In this document: one piece after another, positions 1 through 8,538 of the stretch
Layout of the letters: each line of letters begins with the position of its first letter
How positions within the stretch are numbered: the first letter of the stretch is position 1
Assembly (NCBI RefSeq): GCF_965215815.1
Contig: NZ_CBDCEO010000013.1
Coordinates: 806,001-870,000 of the forward strand
DNA: 64,000 nt
Direction of reading: 5' to 3'
Source of the DNA: Poriferisodalis sp965215815
Lineage (GTDB): Bacteria; Actinomycetota; Acidimicrobiia; Acidimicrobiales; Poriferisodalaceae
Position numbers and translations under genes: made by a program
The notes under the pieces: generated by a model
What the model was told of the DNA's origin: nothing
Database searches by the model: none
The model's input: the letters and a program-made list of their open reading frames with translations, nothing else

Positions 1-902
1 TCGTCGCCGGCAATGACCTTGTCGATAAGCACCCGGGCGGCACGCAGCTGGCGCCGGTAATTGTCGGCTGCATCGTGACCGCCGACAGCAAGATTGTGGA
101 GATCAACATGGGCTCCGAGGTGGTGCCCCTCCACCGCAAAGCCGCTCCGGCGAAGCCTCGTAAGGGCTTCCGCGCTCGTGCTGGCGTCGCTCAGAAGGAA
201 TTCGTTGAGGAGCTCCCCGCGGGACCGCACGGGAAAGTTGGCTTGTTCGAAGTCCCGTCGCAGGGTCTCCTCGATGGCACGGCCGGCATAGGTCAACGCG
301 GCGCGGGCGATGACGTCTGTTGTTCTCGTATGGAGCGTGAGGAAGATGGGCCGCCCCGAGCCGGTGTCGAGGGGCACGGCTGTGACGTTGAGACGCTCGA
401 ATTCGAGGGTTACGTCGCAGTCCAATGCCGCCGACAAGTGGCCAAGCAGCTGGGAGAGATCCTCGGTGCCAGGATCGTGGGAGTCGACGATTCGGCAGAG
501 ATTCTCCAAGCGAGTGACCGCTTCGCGGTGCCCACCGACATTGACGTCTCGCACGTGCACGGCGATCGCCGCCACGTCGGCATCCGGAGCAAGCGCGACG
601 AGCCCAAGATTCCGTCGTTCGGCAGCCCGCATCGCCGTGGCCGACGGCGCATCAGCCTGACCCGATAGCGCAATGCCGGCGACGCCCTCAGGGGCCTGTC
701 CCAAGCCCAGGTCGAACCGGTACGAGGAAGCCTCAGCGGAAAGCGCTGGTGCCAGCACCAACAGCGCGCCCTCGTTCGCCGCCCCTATGGCGTCATAGCT
801 GTCGATCATCTGAAGAGATCCCACGTCTCGGTCCAGCGCTGCCGCCGATGCCTGCAGGACGCTGATCGACGGATTGTGGTTCACCAGCTCTCCGAGGCGC
901 AT
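1..902 (-). CDS. PucR-like transcriptional regulator, 3' end cut by window edge
   Basis: An uninterrupted minus-strand frame of about 300 codons runs from ATG at 902 off the left edge. The first 120 residues resemble the PucR N-terminal sensing domain: a short N-terminal helix, the segment ALDRDVGSLQ, then a stretch about a value being switched on with ALLVLAP. The middle part (about 130-240) looks like a GAF/GGDEF-like spacer with LTHTRT-type strands. The C-terminal PucR helix-turn-helix would lie outside the window and cannot be confirmed. The gene is divergent from the DUF917/hydantoinase operon, the usual position of a PucR-type regulator of purine, allantoin or hydantoin catabolism. Family assignment rests on the weak N-terminal likeness plus context. 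It could also be a CdaR-type regulator. Confidence 0.6.
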   Translation of the reverse strand, partial: MRLGELVNHNPSISVLQASAAALDRDVGSLQMIDSYDAIGAANEGALLVLAPALSAEASSYRFDLGLGQAPEGVAGIALSGQADAPSATAMRAAERRNLGLVALAPDADVAAIAVHVRDVNVGGHREAVTRLENLCRIVDSHDPGTEDLSQLLGHLSAALDCDVTLEFERLNVTAVPLDTGSGRPIFLTLHTRTTDVIARAALTYAGRAIEETLRRDFEQANFPVRSRGELLNEFLLSDASTSAEALTRLRRSGFAVEGHHLGAHVDLHNLAVGGHDAADNYRRQLRAARVLIDKVIAGD

Positions 903-922
903 GTCCGTGAACCTATGTGTTC

Positions 923-937
923 TGTGCTCTTAGCACA
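923..937. promoter_or_regulatory. Palindromic operator candidate between divergent genes
   Basis: TGTGCT-N3-AGCACA is a perfect 6-bp inverted repeat lying 20 bp upstream of the PucR-like ATG and about 75 bp upstream of the DUF917 start. It sits in the only AT-rich stretch of this intergenic region. The position suggests an operator for the neighbouring regulator, which is inference. No firm -35/-10 pair is claimed. Confidence 0.4.
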
Positions 938-1009
938 AGTAATAGCAAATTTCTTCATTAATGCACCAAGAATTGGGCAAACCGTCAAGGCATCGAAGTT
1001 ACGGTCGGG

Positions 1010-2086
1010 GTGATGCTGGAAATTGGTCCCCGCGAGCTCGAATGGTTGTCTCTGGGTGCTGCCGTGTTCGGCAGCGGGGGCGGCGGGGATCCCCTGCTGG
1101 GCTTCCACATGGCGTCCCAGGCCATTGCCCGGACAGGGCCAGTTCAGCTGCTCGACCTCGACGAACTCTCCGAAGAGCAGCTGATCCTGCCGATCTGCAT
1201 GATGGGCGCGACGACGGTGATGGTCGAGAAGTTTGGATCGGGATCCGAAGCGCTCAGACTCCAGGAAGCCATCGAGACAAGAACCGGCACCGAGGCCGCT
1301 GCCATCTGCTGCCTGGAGCTTGGAGGCCTCAACGGCGTTGTCCCCTTCGCGTGGGCTGCTTGGGCCGGGCTCCCAGTTGTCGACGCCGATCTGATGGGTC
1401 GAGCCTTCCCGGAGCTTCAGATGACGACGGCGGCGCTCGCGGGAGTGTCGGTGAGTCCGGCCGCGATGACCGATGAACGGGGCAACGTGGTGACGTTGTC
1501 GACCACGACTGCGAAGTGGGCCGAGGACCTCGCGCGCTCGGTGTGCACCGCGATGGGAGCCGAGGCGACGATCTGCCTCTACCCGATGACCGTCGGCACG
1601 GCAAAGAAAGCCACGGTGAGGAACTCGATCACCCTGGCCATCTCGGCTGGCCGAGTGATGCTGGAAGCATCCGACGATCCGGTCAGGGCCTTGTGCGAAC
1701 ACCTCGGCGGCCTAGCGCTCATCGAGGGAAAAGTCGTCGACGTAGACCGTCGTACCACCGAAGGATTCGCTCGCGGATCGGCAACCATTGAGGGCGTCGG
1801 AGCGTGCACCGGCCGAATGGCCCGGCTCGAGTTCCAGAACGAGAACACCGTGCTCATCGAGGACGGCAAGGTGCTGGCCAGCGTTCCCGACATCATCACC
1901 GCAGTCGACCTGCACACAGCTCGCCCCATCGTCACCGAGCTGCTGCGGTACGGCCAGCTGGTCACTGTCGTCGGTTTGCCGATCAATGAGCTCTGGCGGA
2001 CGCCGGAAGCCCTCGCTGTCGCCGGACCTCGGGCCTTCGACTACGCGTTCGACTACCGCCCACTGGAGAAGCTCAATGCGCGGTGA
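1010..2086 (+). CDS. DUF917 (S-methyl-thiohydantoin desulfurase family) protein
   Basis: This 358-residue protein matches the DUF917/S-Me-THD family: an N-terminal LSLGAAVFGSGGGGDP glycine-rich loop, PICMMGA, the LELGGLNG segment and VDADLMGRAFPELQM, all typical of the N-terminal domain, followed by the beta-rich C-terminal domain. Members are found beside hydantoinase A genes and are linked to hydantoin or thiohydantoin breakdown; the true substrate here is unknown. The start is GTG at 1010, with ATG at 1013 an equal alternative. The 3' end overlaps the hydantoinase start by 11 bp, so the two are probably translationally coupled. It is the first gene of the operon running to 7479 and is divergent from the PucR-like regulator. 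Confidence 0.85.
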   Translation: MMLEIGPRELEWLSLGAAVFGSGGGGDPLLGFHMASQAIARTGPVQLLDLDELSEEQLILPICMMGATTVMVEKFGSGSEALRLQEAIETRTGTEAAAICCLELGGLNGVVPFAWAAWAGLPVVDADLMGRAFPELQMTTAALAGVSVSPAAMTDERGNVVTLSTTTAKWAEDLARSVCTAMGAEATICLYPMTVGTAKKATVRNSITLAISAGRVMLEASDDPVRALCEHLGGLALIEGKVVDVDRRTTEGFARGSATIEGVGACTGRMARLEFQNENTVLIEDGKVLASVPDIITAVDLHTARPIVTELLRYGQLVTVVGLPINELWRTPEALAVAGPRAFDYAFDYRPLEKLNAR

Positions 2087-3629
2087 ATATCGCATCGGGG
2101 TCGACGTGGGCGGCACCAATACCGACGCTGTTCTGCTCGACGACGAGTTGCAGTTGGTGGCCAAGGTCAAGACGCCGACGACCGAAGACGTTGACGAGGG
2201 ATTGGCCACTGCGATCCAGATGGTGCTGTCGGCCAACAGCGTGATCCCGGCGTCGATCTCCCGAGTGATGCTCGGGACTACGCACGCAACGAACGCCGTT
2301 CTCCAGCGTCGCGACCTGGCTTCGGTGACGGTCATCCGGATCGGCGGTCCCGCTACCCGGTCGGTGCCGCCGCTGTCCACCTGGCCGGCCGATCTCCGCA
2401 CCGTCGTCTCCGCCGGCGAGGTCATCGTGGACGGCGGCTTCGAGTTCGACGGCCGCGAGCACGTCCCCTTCGACGAACCTGGGCTGAGGCGATTCCTCGA
2501 GGAACTTCCCGAGCGTCCGGAAGCCTGCGCGATCACCAGCATCTTCTCGCCCGTCTCCGCCGAACATGAGCACATCGCGGCCGCCGTCGCGGCCGATGTG
2601 CTCGGCGAGGACACGCCGATCTCGTTGAGCTGCGACATCGGATCCATCGGCATCCTGGAACGAGAAAACGCGTGCGTGCTGAATGCAGCCCTGCGACGCG
2701 TCGCACGGCAGATCGTCGACGGTCTCAGCGCAGCGCTCCGCGACCAAGCCATCGAGGCCACGCCGTACTTCGCCCAGAACGACGGGACGTTGATGGCGCT
2801 CGAGCGGGTGCTGGAGTTTCCGGTGTTGACGGTGGGCAGCGGCCCAGCCAACTCCATGCGCGGGGCTGCGTACCTGACGGGCCTGCGCGAGGCGATTGTC
2901 GTGGATGTCGGCGGCACGTCGACCGATGTCGGCGTGCTGGCGAACGGGTTCCCGCGGGAGTCGGCAATCCCGGTGGAGATCGGCGGTGTGCGGACGAACT
3001 CTCGCATGCCTGACCTGCTGTCGATCGCACTCGGTGGCGGGACGCGAGTGCGTACAGACGGCGGCGATCTCGTGATCGGCCCGGACAGCGTGGGGTATCA
3101 GCTGACATCTGAGGCGTTGTGCTTCGGTGGCCCGGTACTCACCCTCAGCGACATGGCGGTCCGGGCCGGCCGAGCGACCATGGGACACCATCCGGTCGAC
3201 GAGGTCAGTGGGCTGCGGGCCGTCGAGGCCATCGGACGCATCGACCAAATGTTCGAAGACTCGATCGACCGGATGAAGCTCACTCGTTCCGAGCAACCGG
3301 TCATCGCCGTCGGCGGCGGCAGTGTGTTGCTGCCGGACTCGCTCGCCGGCGTGAGCGAAGTTCATCGGCCCGAAAACTACGAAGTCGCGAATGCGATCGG
3401 CGCCGCGATCGCTCCCATCAGCGCCGAGGTGGACCAGCTGTTGGTCCTCGGCCCCGGCGGTCGCGACGAGGTCATCAAGCGCGCCAGAGACGCAGCCATC
3501 GGATCCGCCATCGCCTTGGGGGCCGAGCCCGAACGGACCGAAGTCGTGGCACTGGAAGAACTGACGATGGCTTATCTGAAGGACGACGTCTTGAGATTGC
3601 GAGTCAAAGCTGCGGGACCGCTGCAGTGA
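2076..3629 (+). CDS. Hydantoinase/oxoprolinase A-type subunit
   Basis: This 517-residue protein of the hydantoinase A family belongs to the sugar-kinase/actin-like ATPase fold. The N-terminal IGVDVGGTNTDAVLL is the Hydant_A_N phosphate loop, GTTHATNAVLQRR follows at about residue 65, the second domain holds VDVGGTSTDVGVL, and GGGTRVRTDGG and IAVGGGS lie near the C-terminus. It is the short form that pairs with DUF917 proteins rather than with a hydantoinase B subunit. The reaction would be ATP-dependent opening of a hydantoin or oxoproline-like ring, but the substrate cannot be read from sequence. The reading frame stays open upstream; ATG at 2076 is chosen because the conserved domain begins at once and it overlaps the DUF917 stop by 11 bp. 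Confidence 0.87.
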   Translation: MRGEYRIGVDVGGTNTDAVLLDDELQLVAKVKTPTTEDVDEGLATAIQMVLSANSVIPASISRVMLGTTHATNAVLQRRDLASVTVIRIGGPATRSVPPLSTWPADLRTVVSAGEVIVDGGFEFDGREHVPFDEPGLRRFLEELPERPEACAITSIFSPVSAEHEHIAAAVAADVLGEDTPISLSCDIGSIGILERENACVLNAALRRVARQIVDGLSAALRDQAIEATPYFAQNDGTLMALERVLEFPVLTVGSGPANSMRGAAYLTGLREAIVVDVGGTSTDVGVLANGFPRESAIPVEIGGVRTNSRMPDLLSIALGGGTRVRTDGGDLVIGPDSVGYQLTSEALCFGGPVLTLSDMAVRAGRATMGHHPVDEVSGLRAVEAIGRIDQMFEDSIDRMKLTRSEQPVIAVGGGSVLLPDSLAGVSEVHRPENYEVANAIGAAIAPISAEVDQLLVLGPGGRDEVIKRARDAAIGSAIALGAEPERTEVVALEELTMAYLKDDVLRLRVKAAGPLQ

Positions 3630-3682
3630 GTCGGTCCGTCTCGCCGTCGGACCGTGTGAGAGGCGCTCCATAAAGAGACAAA

Positions 3683-3697
3683 CACACCAGAGGTGTG
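3683..3697 (+). promoter_or_regulatory. Short hairpin just before the binding-protein RBS
   Basis: CACACC-AGA-GGTGTG is a perfect 6-bp stem with a three-base loop. It abuts the strong ribosome-binding site (GAGGAAGGGG, 3697-3706) of the substrate-binding protein. It may protect or uncouple the binding-protein message from the upstream genes, or be an operator. Neither is shown. Confidence 0.35.
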
Positions 3698-3714
3698 AGG
3701 AAGGGGAATCAGCA

Positions 3715-4857
3715 ATGAGATGGACAACGAGGCGGCTGTCGCCGCGAATAGGCGCACTCCTTTGTGTGTTCGTGTTGACAGTTGCTGCATGCGGCGGAGA
3801 CGACACGCCGTCGGCCGAGGACGAAGTCGAATCCACTGACGCCACTGCGCAACAGGCCCAGAGCACGGCTGAGACGACCGCAGTCGAAGAGGGACCCGAT
3901 GAGCCCACTCCCGAGCCGGCAGCCGAAGAGAGCGAGCAGGTCACCTCGACCGAAGGCCTCCGTATCGCCTACTTGTCAGGCAGCTCGGCGAACACCTGGT
4001 ATGCGAGCTCGCGTGAACAGATGCAGCGAATCGCAGATGAGAACGGCATCGAGATGGTCGAATTCGATGCCGCGTTCGACCCAGCGGCTCAGACTGCTCA
4101 GCTCCAGGACGTGATCGCTTCAGGCGAGTACGACGGGGTGATCGTGGCGGCCGTCAACGGCCCCGGCCTCATACCCGACATCGAGGACGCTCTGGCCCAA
4201 GGCATTCAAGTCGTCGTGCTGAACACAGTCGTGGGTGATGACCTCACAGAGGGCGCCCCGCAAGTCGAAGGGATAGCAGCGTCTTCGCTCGCGCCGCCTG
4301 TAGAGAACGGCGAGCGCATGGGCGAGCTGACCGTGCAGGCCTGCGAGGGGATCGACCCGTGCCGGGTCGTGTACCTCTATGGCATCAAGGGATTCCCCCT
4401 CGATGTGGCGCTGAAAGAGGGCTTCGACAACGTCCTGGCTCGCAACCCGAGCGTGAACATCGTGGCGGAGGGCGAAGGTCAGTACCTCGGACCTGAAGGC
4501 GGCATCAACGCGATCCAGGACATTCTGATCGCACAACCCGCATTCGACGTGGTCATGGGAGCCGACCAGTCGATCCAAGGCGTCGAGATCGTGCTCGGAG
4601 ACGAAGACATGGACGACGTGAAGCTCATCGGACTCGGAGGGTCGATCACCGGTCTGCAGGCCGTGGCCGAAGGGCGCTGGTTCGGCGTGGTCTTCGGAGC
4701 GCCGGGATCCGAAGGCGCCAATGCCATGAACGCCATGATCTTGGCTCTGACCGAAGGCACGTTCTCGGGAGGAATCAATCCCCTGGCGAACGTGACCGAC
4801 AACGGTCTGGTCACCGCTGAGAATGTGGACCAGTTCACAGGACAGTGGGACGGTTGA
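3715..4857 (+). CDS. ABC transporter substrate-binding lipoprotein (ribose/galactose type)
   Basis: This 380-residue protein has a signal peptide ending in the lipobox LTVAAC, so Cys22 or thereabouts should be lipidated and the mature protein anchored outside the membrane. An acidic Thr/Glu/Ala-rich linker of about 60 residues follows, then a periplasmic-binding-protein type 1 domain (Peripla_BP_4 type) beginning RIAYLSGSSANTWY. The line GVIVAAVNGPGLIPDIEDALAQ is typical of sugar binders, as is GADQSIQGVEIVLGD. It has a strong RBS at 3697-3706. The downstream ATPase and permease genes complete the importer. Co-transcription with hydantoinase genes suggests that the ligand is not a plain sugar but a ring compound such as a hydantoin, nucleoside or purine derivative; that is inference. 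Confidence 0.9.
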   Translation: MRWTTRRLSPRIGALLCVFVLTVAACGGDDTPSAEDEVESTDATAQQAQSTAETTAVEEGPDEPTPEPAAEESEQVTSTEGLRIAYLSGSSANTWYASSREQMQRIADENGIEMVEFDAAFDPAAQTAQLQDVIASGEYDGVIVAAVNGPGLIPDIEDALAQGIQVVVLNTVVGDDLTEGAPQVEGIAASSLAPPVENGERMGELTVQACEGIDPCRVVYLYGIKGFPLDVALKEGFDNVLARNPSVNIVAEGEGQYLGPEGGINAIQDILIAQPAFDVVMGADQSIQGVEIVLGDEDMDDVKLIGLGGSITGLQAVAEGRWFGVVFGAPGSEGANAMNAMILALTEGTFSGGINPLANVTDNGLVTAENVDQFTGQWDG

Positions 4858-4867
4858 TCTCTTGAAC

Positions 4868-4924
4868 GGATCGGGTGGGATGCGGTCATTTGAGACACCG
4901 GAGCGCGCGCATCCTGCCCGATCC
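4868..4924 (+). promoter_or_regulatory. Intercistronic stem-loop between binding protein and ATPase
   Basis: Arms at 4868-4883 and 4909-4924 are complementary over 16 bp except for two central mismatches: GGATCGGG-N2-GGATGC pairs with GCATCC-N2-CCCGATCC around a 25-base loop. There is no T-run, so it is unlikely to be a full terminator. Such hairpins after binding-protein genes are known to stabilise the upstream message and lower downstream expression, giving an excess of binding protein over transporter. That role is inferred here. Confidence 0.55.
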
Positions 4925-4975
4925 CGCCCGCGCGGGTCGCACTCGACGGTCCGTCCTCCATCAAGTCACGGCAAG

Positions 4976-6484
4976 ATGTCGGAGGCGCACGTGGAGCTGC
5001 GCGCCGTGTCGAAGCTGTTCGGGGCGACGACAGCGGTCGACGCCGTGTCGCTCTCGATCGACCGCGGGTCAGTCCATGCTCTGGTGGGCGAGAACGGCGC
5101 GGGCAAGTCCACCGTCGGCAAGATCATCGCCGGCGTTCACCGCCCCGACGAAGGAAACATCCTCGTCGACGGGCAGCGTGTGATATTCCGCTCTCCCCGC
5201 GACGCCTTGGCACAGGGCATCACGATGGTGGCCCAGGAGTTGTCGCTGGTACCCGCACGCAGCGTCCGGGACAATGTCTTCCTCGGCGACGAGCCGTCCC
5301 GAGCCGGCATTGTGCGAACGCGTGAGCAACGGCGACGCTTCGATTCGATCATCGAGCGCGTCGGATTCAGCGTCCCGCTTGACGCACTCGTCATGGATCT
5401 CGCAGTGGCAGAGCAGCAGAAAGTCGAGATCCTTCGTGCTCTGGGGCGCAATGCGAACCTGATCATCATGGACGAGCCAACTGCTCGGCTGTCCACTGAC
5501 GAGGCCCAGACGTTGCTCTCGATAGTCGCCCGCCTTTCGCGAGAGGGCACGACGGTGATACTCGTATCGCACTTCCTCGACCAAGTTCTTGAGGCAGCTG
5601 ACGTGGTGTCGGTGCTGCGCGACGGCGCACTTGTCAGCAGCAGGCCTGCGAGGGACGAGACAGAGCGGACGCTTGTCGAAGCGATGATCGGCAGGACGCT
5701 CGACACCAGCTTTCCGCCCAAGTCGATTCCGCCACCCGATGCACCGATCGTGCTTGATGTTCGTGGGCTCCGATGCGGCGGAACAGGGCCGGAGATCGAC
5801 TTGACGGTGCGAGCGGGGGAGATTGTCGGTCTTGCCGGTCTGGTGGGTTCAGGAAGATCAGAGATCGCCCGGGCCATCTACGGCGCGGATCGCCGCGCCG
5901 AAGGCGAGGTCACCGCGTGCGGAAGACCCGTCAAGCGCCGATCAACACGTAGCTCCATACGCGCCGGCATGGGATTGATTCCCGAGTCGCGCAAAGATCA
6001 GGGTTTGCTTCTGGGACGGTCGATCCGAGACAACGTGGCGCTGCCCCATCTCGACATCCTGAGCCGACTGGGCTGGATGCGACGACAGCCCGAGAACCAA
6101 GCCGTCACCAAAGCGACCGAGGTGGTGGACATCCGGTCGTCGTCGATCGAACAGGCCGTGATGGAACTGTCGGGGGGCAATCAGCAAAAGAGCCTGTTCG
6201 CTCGCTGGTTCCTCAACTCGAGGTCAGTGCTCATCGCAGACGAACCGACCCGGGGTATCGACGTCGGCGCGAAGCGGGCCATCTACAACCTGATCACCGA
6301 CGCCGCTTCGGCGGGCTTGGCGGTGCTGTTCGTCTCGTCCGAGCTCGACGAGGTGATGGGGCTTGCGCACCGTGTCCTCGTCGTGCGAGATCAGCAGATC
6401 GTGCTGGAACTTGCAGGCGATGAACTCGACGAGACCCGCATTCTCGGAGCCGCCTTCGCGACTACGGCCGGAGAGACCCGATGA
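4976..6484 (+). CDS. Sugar-type ABC transporter ATP-binding protein (RbsA/MglA-like)
   Basis: This 502-residue protein has two tandem ABC domains. Domain 1 has Walker A GENGAGKST near residue 40, Q-loop AQELSLV, a degenerate signature LAVAEQQ and Walker B LIIMDEPTA. Domain 2 has a degenerate Walker A GLVGSGRSE near 290, the signature LSGGNQQKS and Walker B VLIADEPTRGID. This asymmetric pattern is standard for the carbohydrate uptake (CUT2) family. The frame is open upstream to 4823, but ATG at 4976 avoids overlap with the binding-protein gene and starts just before the first domain; the RBS is weak. Its stop overlaps the permease start by 4 bp (ATGA at 6481). Confidence 0.92.
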   Translation: MSEAHVELRAVSKLFGATTAVDAVSLSIDRGSVHALVGENGAGKSTVGKIIAGVHRPDEGNILVDGQRVIFRSPRDALAQGITMVAQELSLVPARSVRDNVFLGDEPSRAGIVRTREQRRRFDSIIERVGFSVPLDALVMDLAVAEQQKVEILRALGRNANLIIMDEPTARLSTDEAQTLLSIVARLSREGTTVILVSHFLDQVLEAADVVSVLRDGALVSSRPARDETERTLVEAMIGRTLDTSFPPKSIPPPDAPIVLDVRGLRCGGTGPEIDLTVRAGEIVGLAGLVGSGRSEIARAIYGADRRAEGEVTACGRPVKRRSTRSSIRAGMGLIPESRKDQGLLLGRSIRDNVALPHLDILSRLGWMRRQPENQAVTKATEVVDIRSSSIEQAVMELSGGNQQKSLFARWFLNSRSVLIADEPTRGIDVGAKRAIYNLITDAASAGLAVLFVSSELDEVMGLAHRVLVVRDQQIVLELAGDELDETRILGAAFATTAGETR

Positions 6485-7479
6485 CAGACGTCTCTGCATC
6501 CCGACTGGCGGCCGTATCGATGTTCGATGCCGGGACCCGGCGGGTGCGCGTGCTGCTCACTCGCTACGGAATCCTGTGGGTGACCATCGCTCTGTTCGGG
6601 ATCCTGGCAGTGACGACGGACGGATTCCTGCGGGGCGCGAACCTCCGCAACGTCCTCGACCAGCAGTCACTGATCCTGATAGCGGCCTCCTTCGCCACCC
6701 TGACCATCATCGGCGGCGGCTTCGATATCTCCCAGGCGGCAGTCTTCGTCACTTCCGCCATCGTCGCTATCCAAGCGCTGAACGCGTCCCACTCCATCTT
6801 GATCGGCGTCTTGGCAGGGGTGGGTTTCGGGGTAGGGGCCGGCGTGTTCAACGCCGTGGTGGTGGCCTACGCCCGAATCGGCTCGTTCATCGCGACGCTC
6901 GCCACATCGTTCATCTGGTTCGGCGCCGGGTTCCTGATCAGCGACCGCTCCATATTGCGTCCCGAGACTCGAGCGTGGTCGGACTTGGCACGCGAGCGCA
7001 TCTTCGGACTCACCGCTGCCACGTGGTTCAGCATCGCCGTAGTCGGATTGGCGTGGCTCGTGCTCAGCCGGACCAAGTTCGGTCGCTACGTCTACGCGAC
7101 AGGCGGGAATGCCGAAGCAGCGTTGCTTTCCGGCGTCAATACGCGTCTCATCACTTCGGCGACATTCGTCATGTCGGGTGCCGCAGCAGGGCTCGCGGGC
7201 ACGCTCAATGCAGCCCGGTCAGGCAGTGCGTTGCCGTCCGACGACTTCAGCTTCGTCTTCGCCGTCATTGCCGCCATCGTCGTAGGCGGAACATCGATCG
7301 CAGGCGGTGAGGGCGCCGTGTGGCGAACGGTGCTCGGGGCGTTGTTCATCGCTTTCATGGTCAATGGCTTCAACATCCACCAGGTCGACCCGATCTGGCA
7401 GCGGGTCATACAAGGCGTCGTCATCCTCGTGGCAGTCGGTCTTGACGCCTGGGCTCGACGGGCGCGCACAACCGGGTGA
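6481..7479 (+). CDS. ABC transporter permease (RbsC/BPD_transp_2 family)
   Basis: This 332-residue membrane protein has about eight to ten hydrophobic segments, the first at about residues 25-50. The cytoplasmic loop that contacts the ATPase includes SRTKFGRYVYATGGNAEAALLSGV, which I read as the EAA-like loop typical of CUT2 permeases, and GGTSIAGGEGAV near residue 265 is also a family hallmark. There is a single permease gene, so a homodimer is expected. It is coupled to the ATPase gene by the ATGA overlap and is the last gene of the plus-strand operon. The following 196 bp to the convergent racemase show no strong terminator. Confidence 0.9.
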   Translation: MTDVSASRLAAVSMFDAGTRRVRVLLTRYGILWVTIALFGILAVTTDGFLRGANLRNVLDQQSLILIAASFATLTIIGGGFDISQAAVFVTSAIVAIQALNASHSILIGVLAGVGFGVGAGVFNAVVVAYARIGSFIATLATSFIWFGAGFLISDRSILRPETRAWSDLARERIFGLTAATWFSIAVVGLAWLVLSRTKFGRYVYATGGNAEAALLSGVNTRLITSATFVMSGAAAGLAGTLNAARSGSALPSDDFSFVFAVIAAIVVGGTSIAGGEGAVWRTVLGALFIAFMVNGFNIHQVDPIWQRVIQGVVILVAVGLDAWARRARTTG

Positions 7480-7675
7480 CCTGAACGGACTCCCGACCGG
7501 TGCTCCCGAATCTTCTTGCGCTGTGCAGGCAGGCGCATGGGCGCTGGAAAAGGTGCACGGAGTCGAATCGCCGAGCCGCGCGTGGCCGCCGCCATTGGTG
7601 TCCCTTACACCGATCCCCTCGTCGCTCTCGGCTGACGGACCGATGATCCGAGGTCTCGCGCAGCTTGCCTGCCGG

Positions 7676-8404
7676 CTATACGCCCGCGGCGGTGGTGCGT
7701 TCCTTGTCGGGGGGTGGCATGTAGGTGCGCCGACTCGGCTTCAGCCCCATGGACTGCAGCGTGAGCAGGAGCCCAAGCGAGGCACCAGTCGGATCGACGA
7801 CGGGCACCCTCACTCGTTCCGCCTCCAGGCGAGACTGCAGCGCCGCTGCCACGCCCAGCATCCCGGTGCAGCCAAGCACCAGCACATCGGCGCCGCAATC
7901 CAGAGCACGATGCGAGGCCGCCATGAGGCTGTCGAGCAGCGCATCGCCGTCATGCAGTTCCAGCACCGGTGTGTCGATGACTTCAACGGACGCCATGCGA
8001 TCCCGGATGCCCATGCGGGTCGCTAGCCCCGAGATCATCGGCACCACGTTCTCCAGAACGGTGACGACTGAGAACCGCTCCCCCAGGTTGAGCGCCGTCG
8101 CAACGGCAGGCTCGAACCCGCCGACGACCGGGATGTCCACAATCTCTCTCGCCGCTGGAACGGCAGGATCGCCGAAGCACGTGATGAACACGGCGTCTGC
8201 TCCCGCCGCAGCTGCCCGCTTCGTCTCAGCGACGATGGCGGGGCCGGCCAGGACCTCGTCGTAGAACGATTCGATCGAGGCCGGGCCGCTTGTCAGACAC
8301 GAGACCTCGATCTCGATGTCGCGCCCCAGGAAGCTGCGTGCCTCTTGGGCGATGAGCTCGTTGAATGAGTCCGAGGTGATGGGAACGACAATGTGGATCT
8401 TCAT
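7676..8404 (-). CDS. Asp/Glu/hydantoin racemase family protein
   Basis: This 242-residue protein matches the Asp/Glu/hydantoin racemase fold. The two catalytic cysteines are visible as ITCFGDPAV (about residue 80) and LGCTGML (about residue 185). The start is ATG at 8404, preceded by AAAGGA with seven-base spacing. An upstream extension of the frame lacks domain similarity and is not included. Convergent placement next to a hydantoinase A, DUF917 and importer fits a racemase that interconverts 5-substituted hydantoin enantiomers. Allantoin racemase or maleate isomerase relatives cannot be excluded. Confidence 0.85.
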   Translation of the reverse strand: MKIHIVVPITSDSFNELIAQEARSFLGRDIEIEVSCLTSGPASIESFYDEVLAGPAIVAETKRAAAAGADAVFITCFGDPAVPAAREIVDIPVVGGFEPAVATALNLGERFSVVTVLENVVPMISGLATRMGIRDRMASVEVIDTPVLELHDGDALLDSLMAASHRALDCGADVLVLGCTGMLGVAAALQSRLEAERVRVPVVDPTGASLGLLLTLQSMGLKPSRRTYMPPPDKERTTAAGV

Positions 8405-8538
8405 GGCAGGTCCTTTCGATTGAGTCGAGAATTCGGCATTCAGGCACGGCGCCGCTGTCAAGTGCGAAACCGCCAGAATCAGCCGGCACTCGCAGCAAGG
8501 GCAAGCAGCGAGCGCAGCAGGAAGTGAGGACGCCACGA

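Noticed and set aside
75..668. Plus-strand frame near the left edge
   Set aside because: The minus-strand frame continues without stops from 902 to 1 and has regulator-like features; this one is its shadow.
1788..2075. N-terminal extension of the hydantoinase A protein
   Set aside because: The extension overlaps the DUF917 gene almost entirely and has no domain; ATG 2076 begins the conserved phosphate loop.
2073..3944. Minus-strand open frame of over 600 codons opposite the hydantoinase gene
   Set aside because: No domain is seen and composition is Arg/His/Asp-rich, while the plus strand encodes a clear hydantoinase A and lipoprotein start.
7480..7675. Terminator between permease and racemase
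   Set aside because: Only weak distant complementarities are seen, and no compact hairpin or T-run in either direction.
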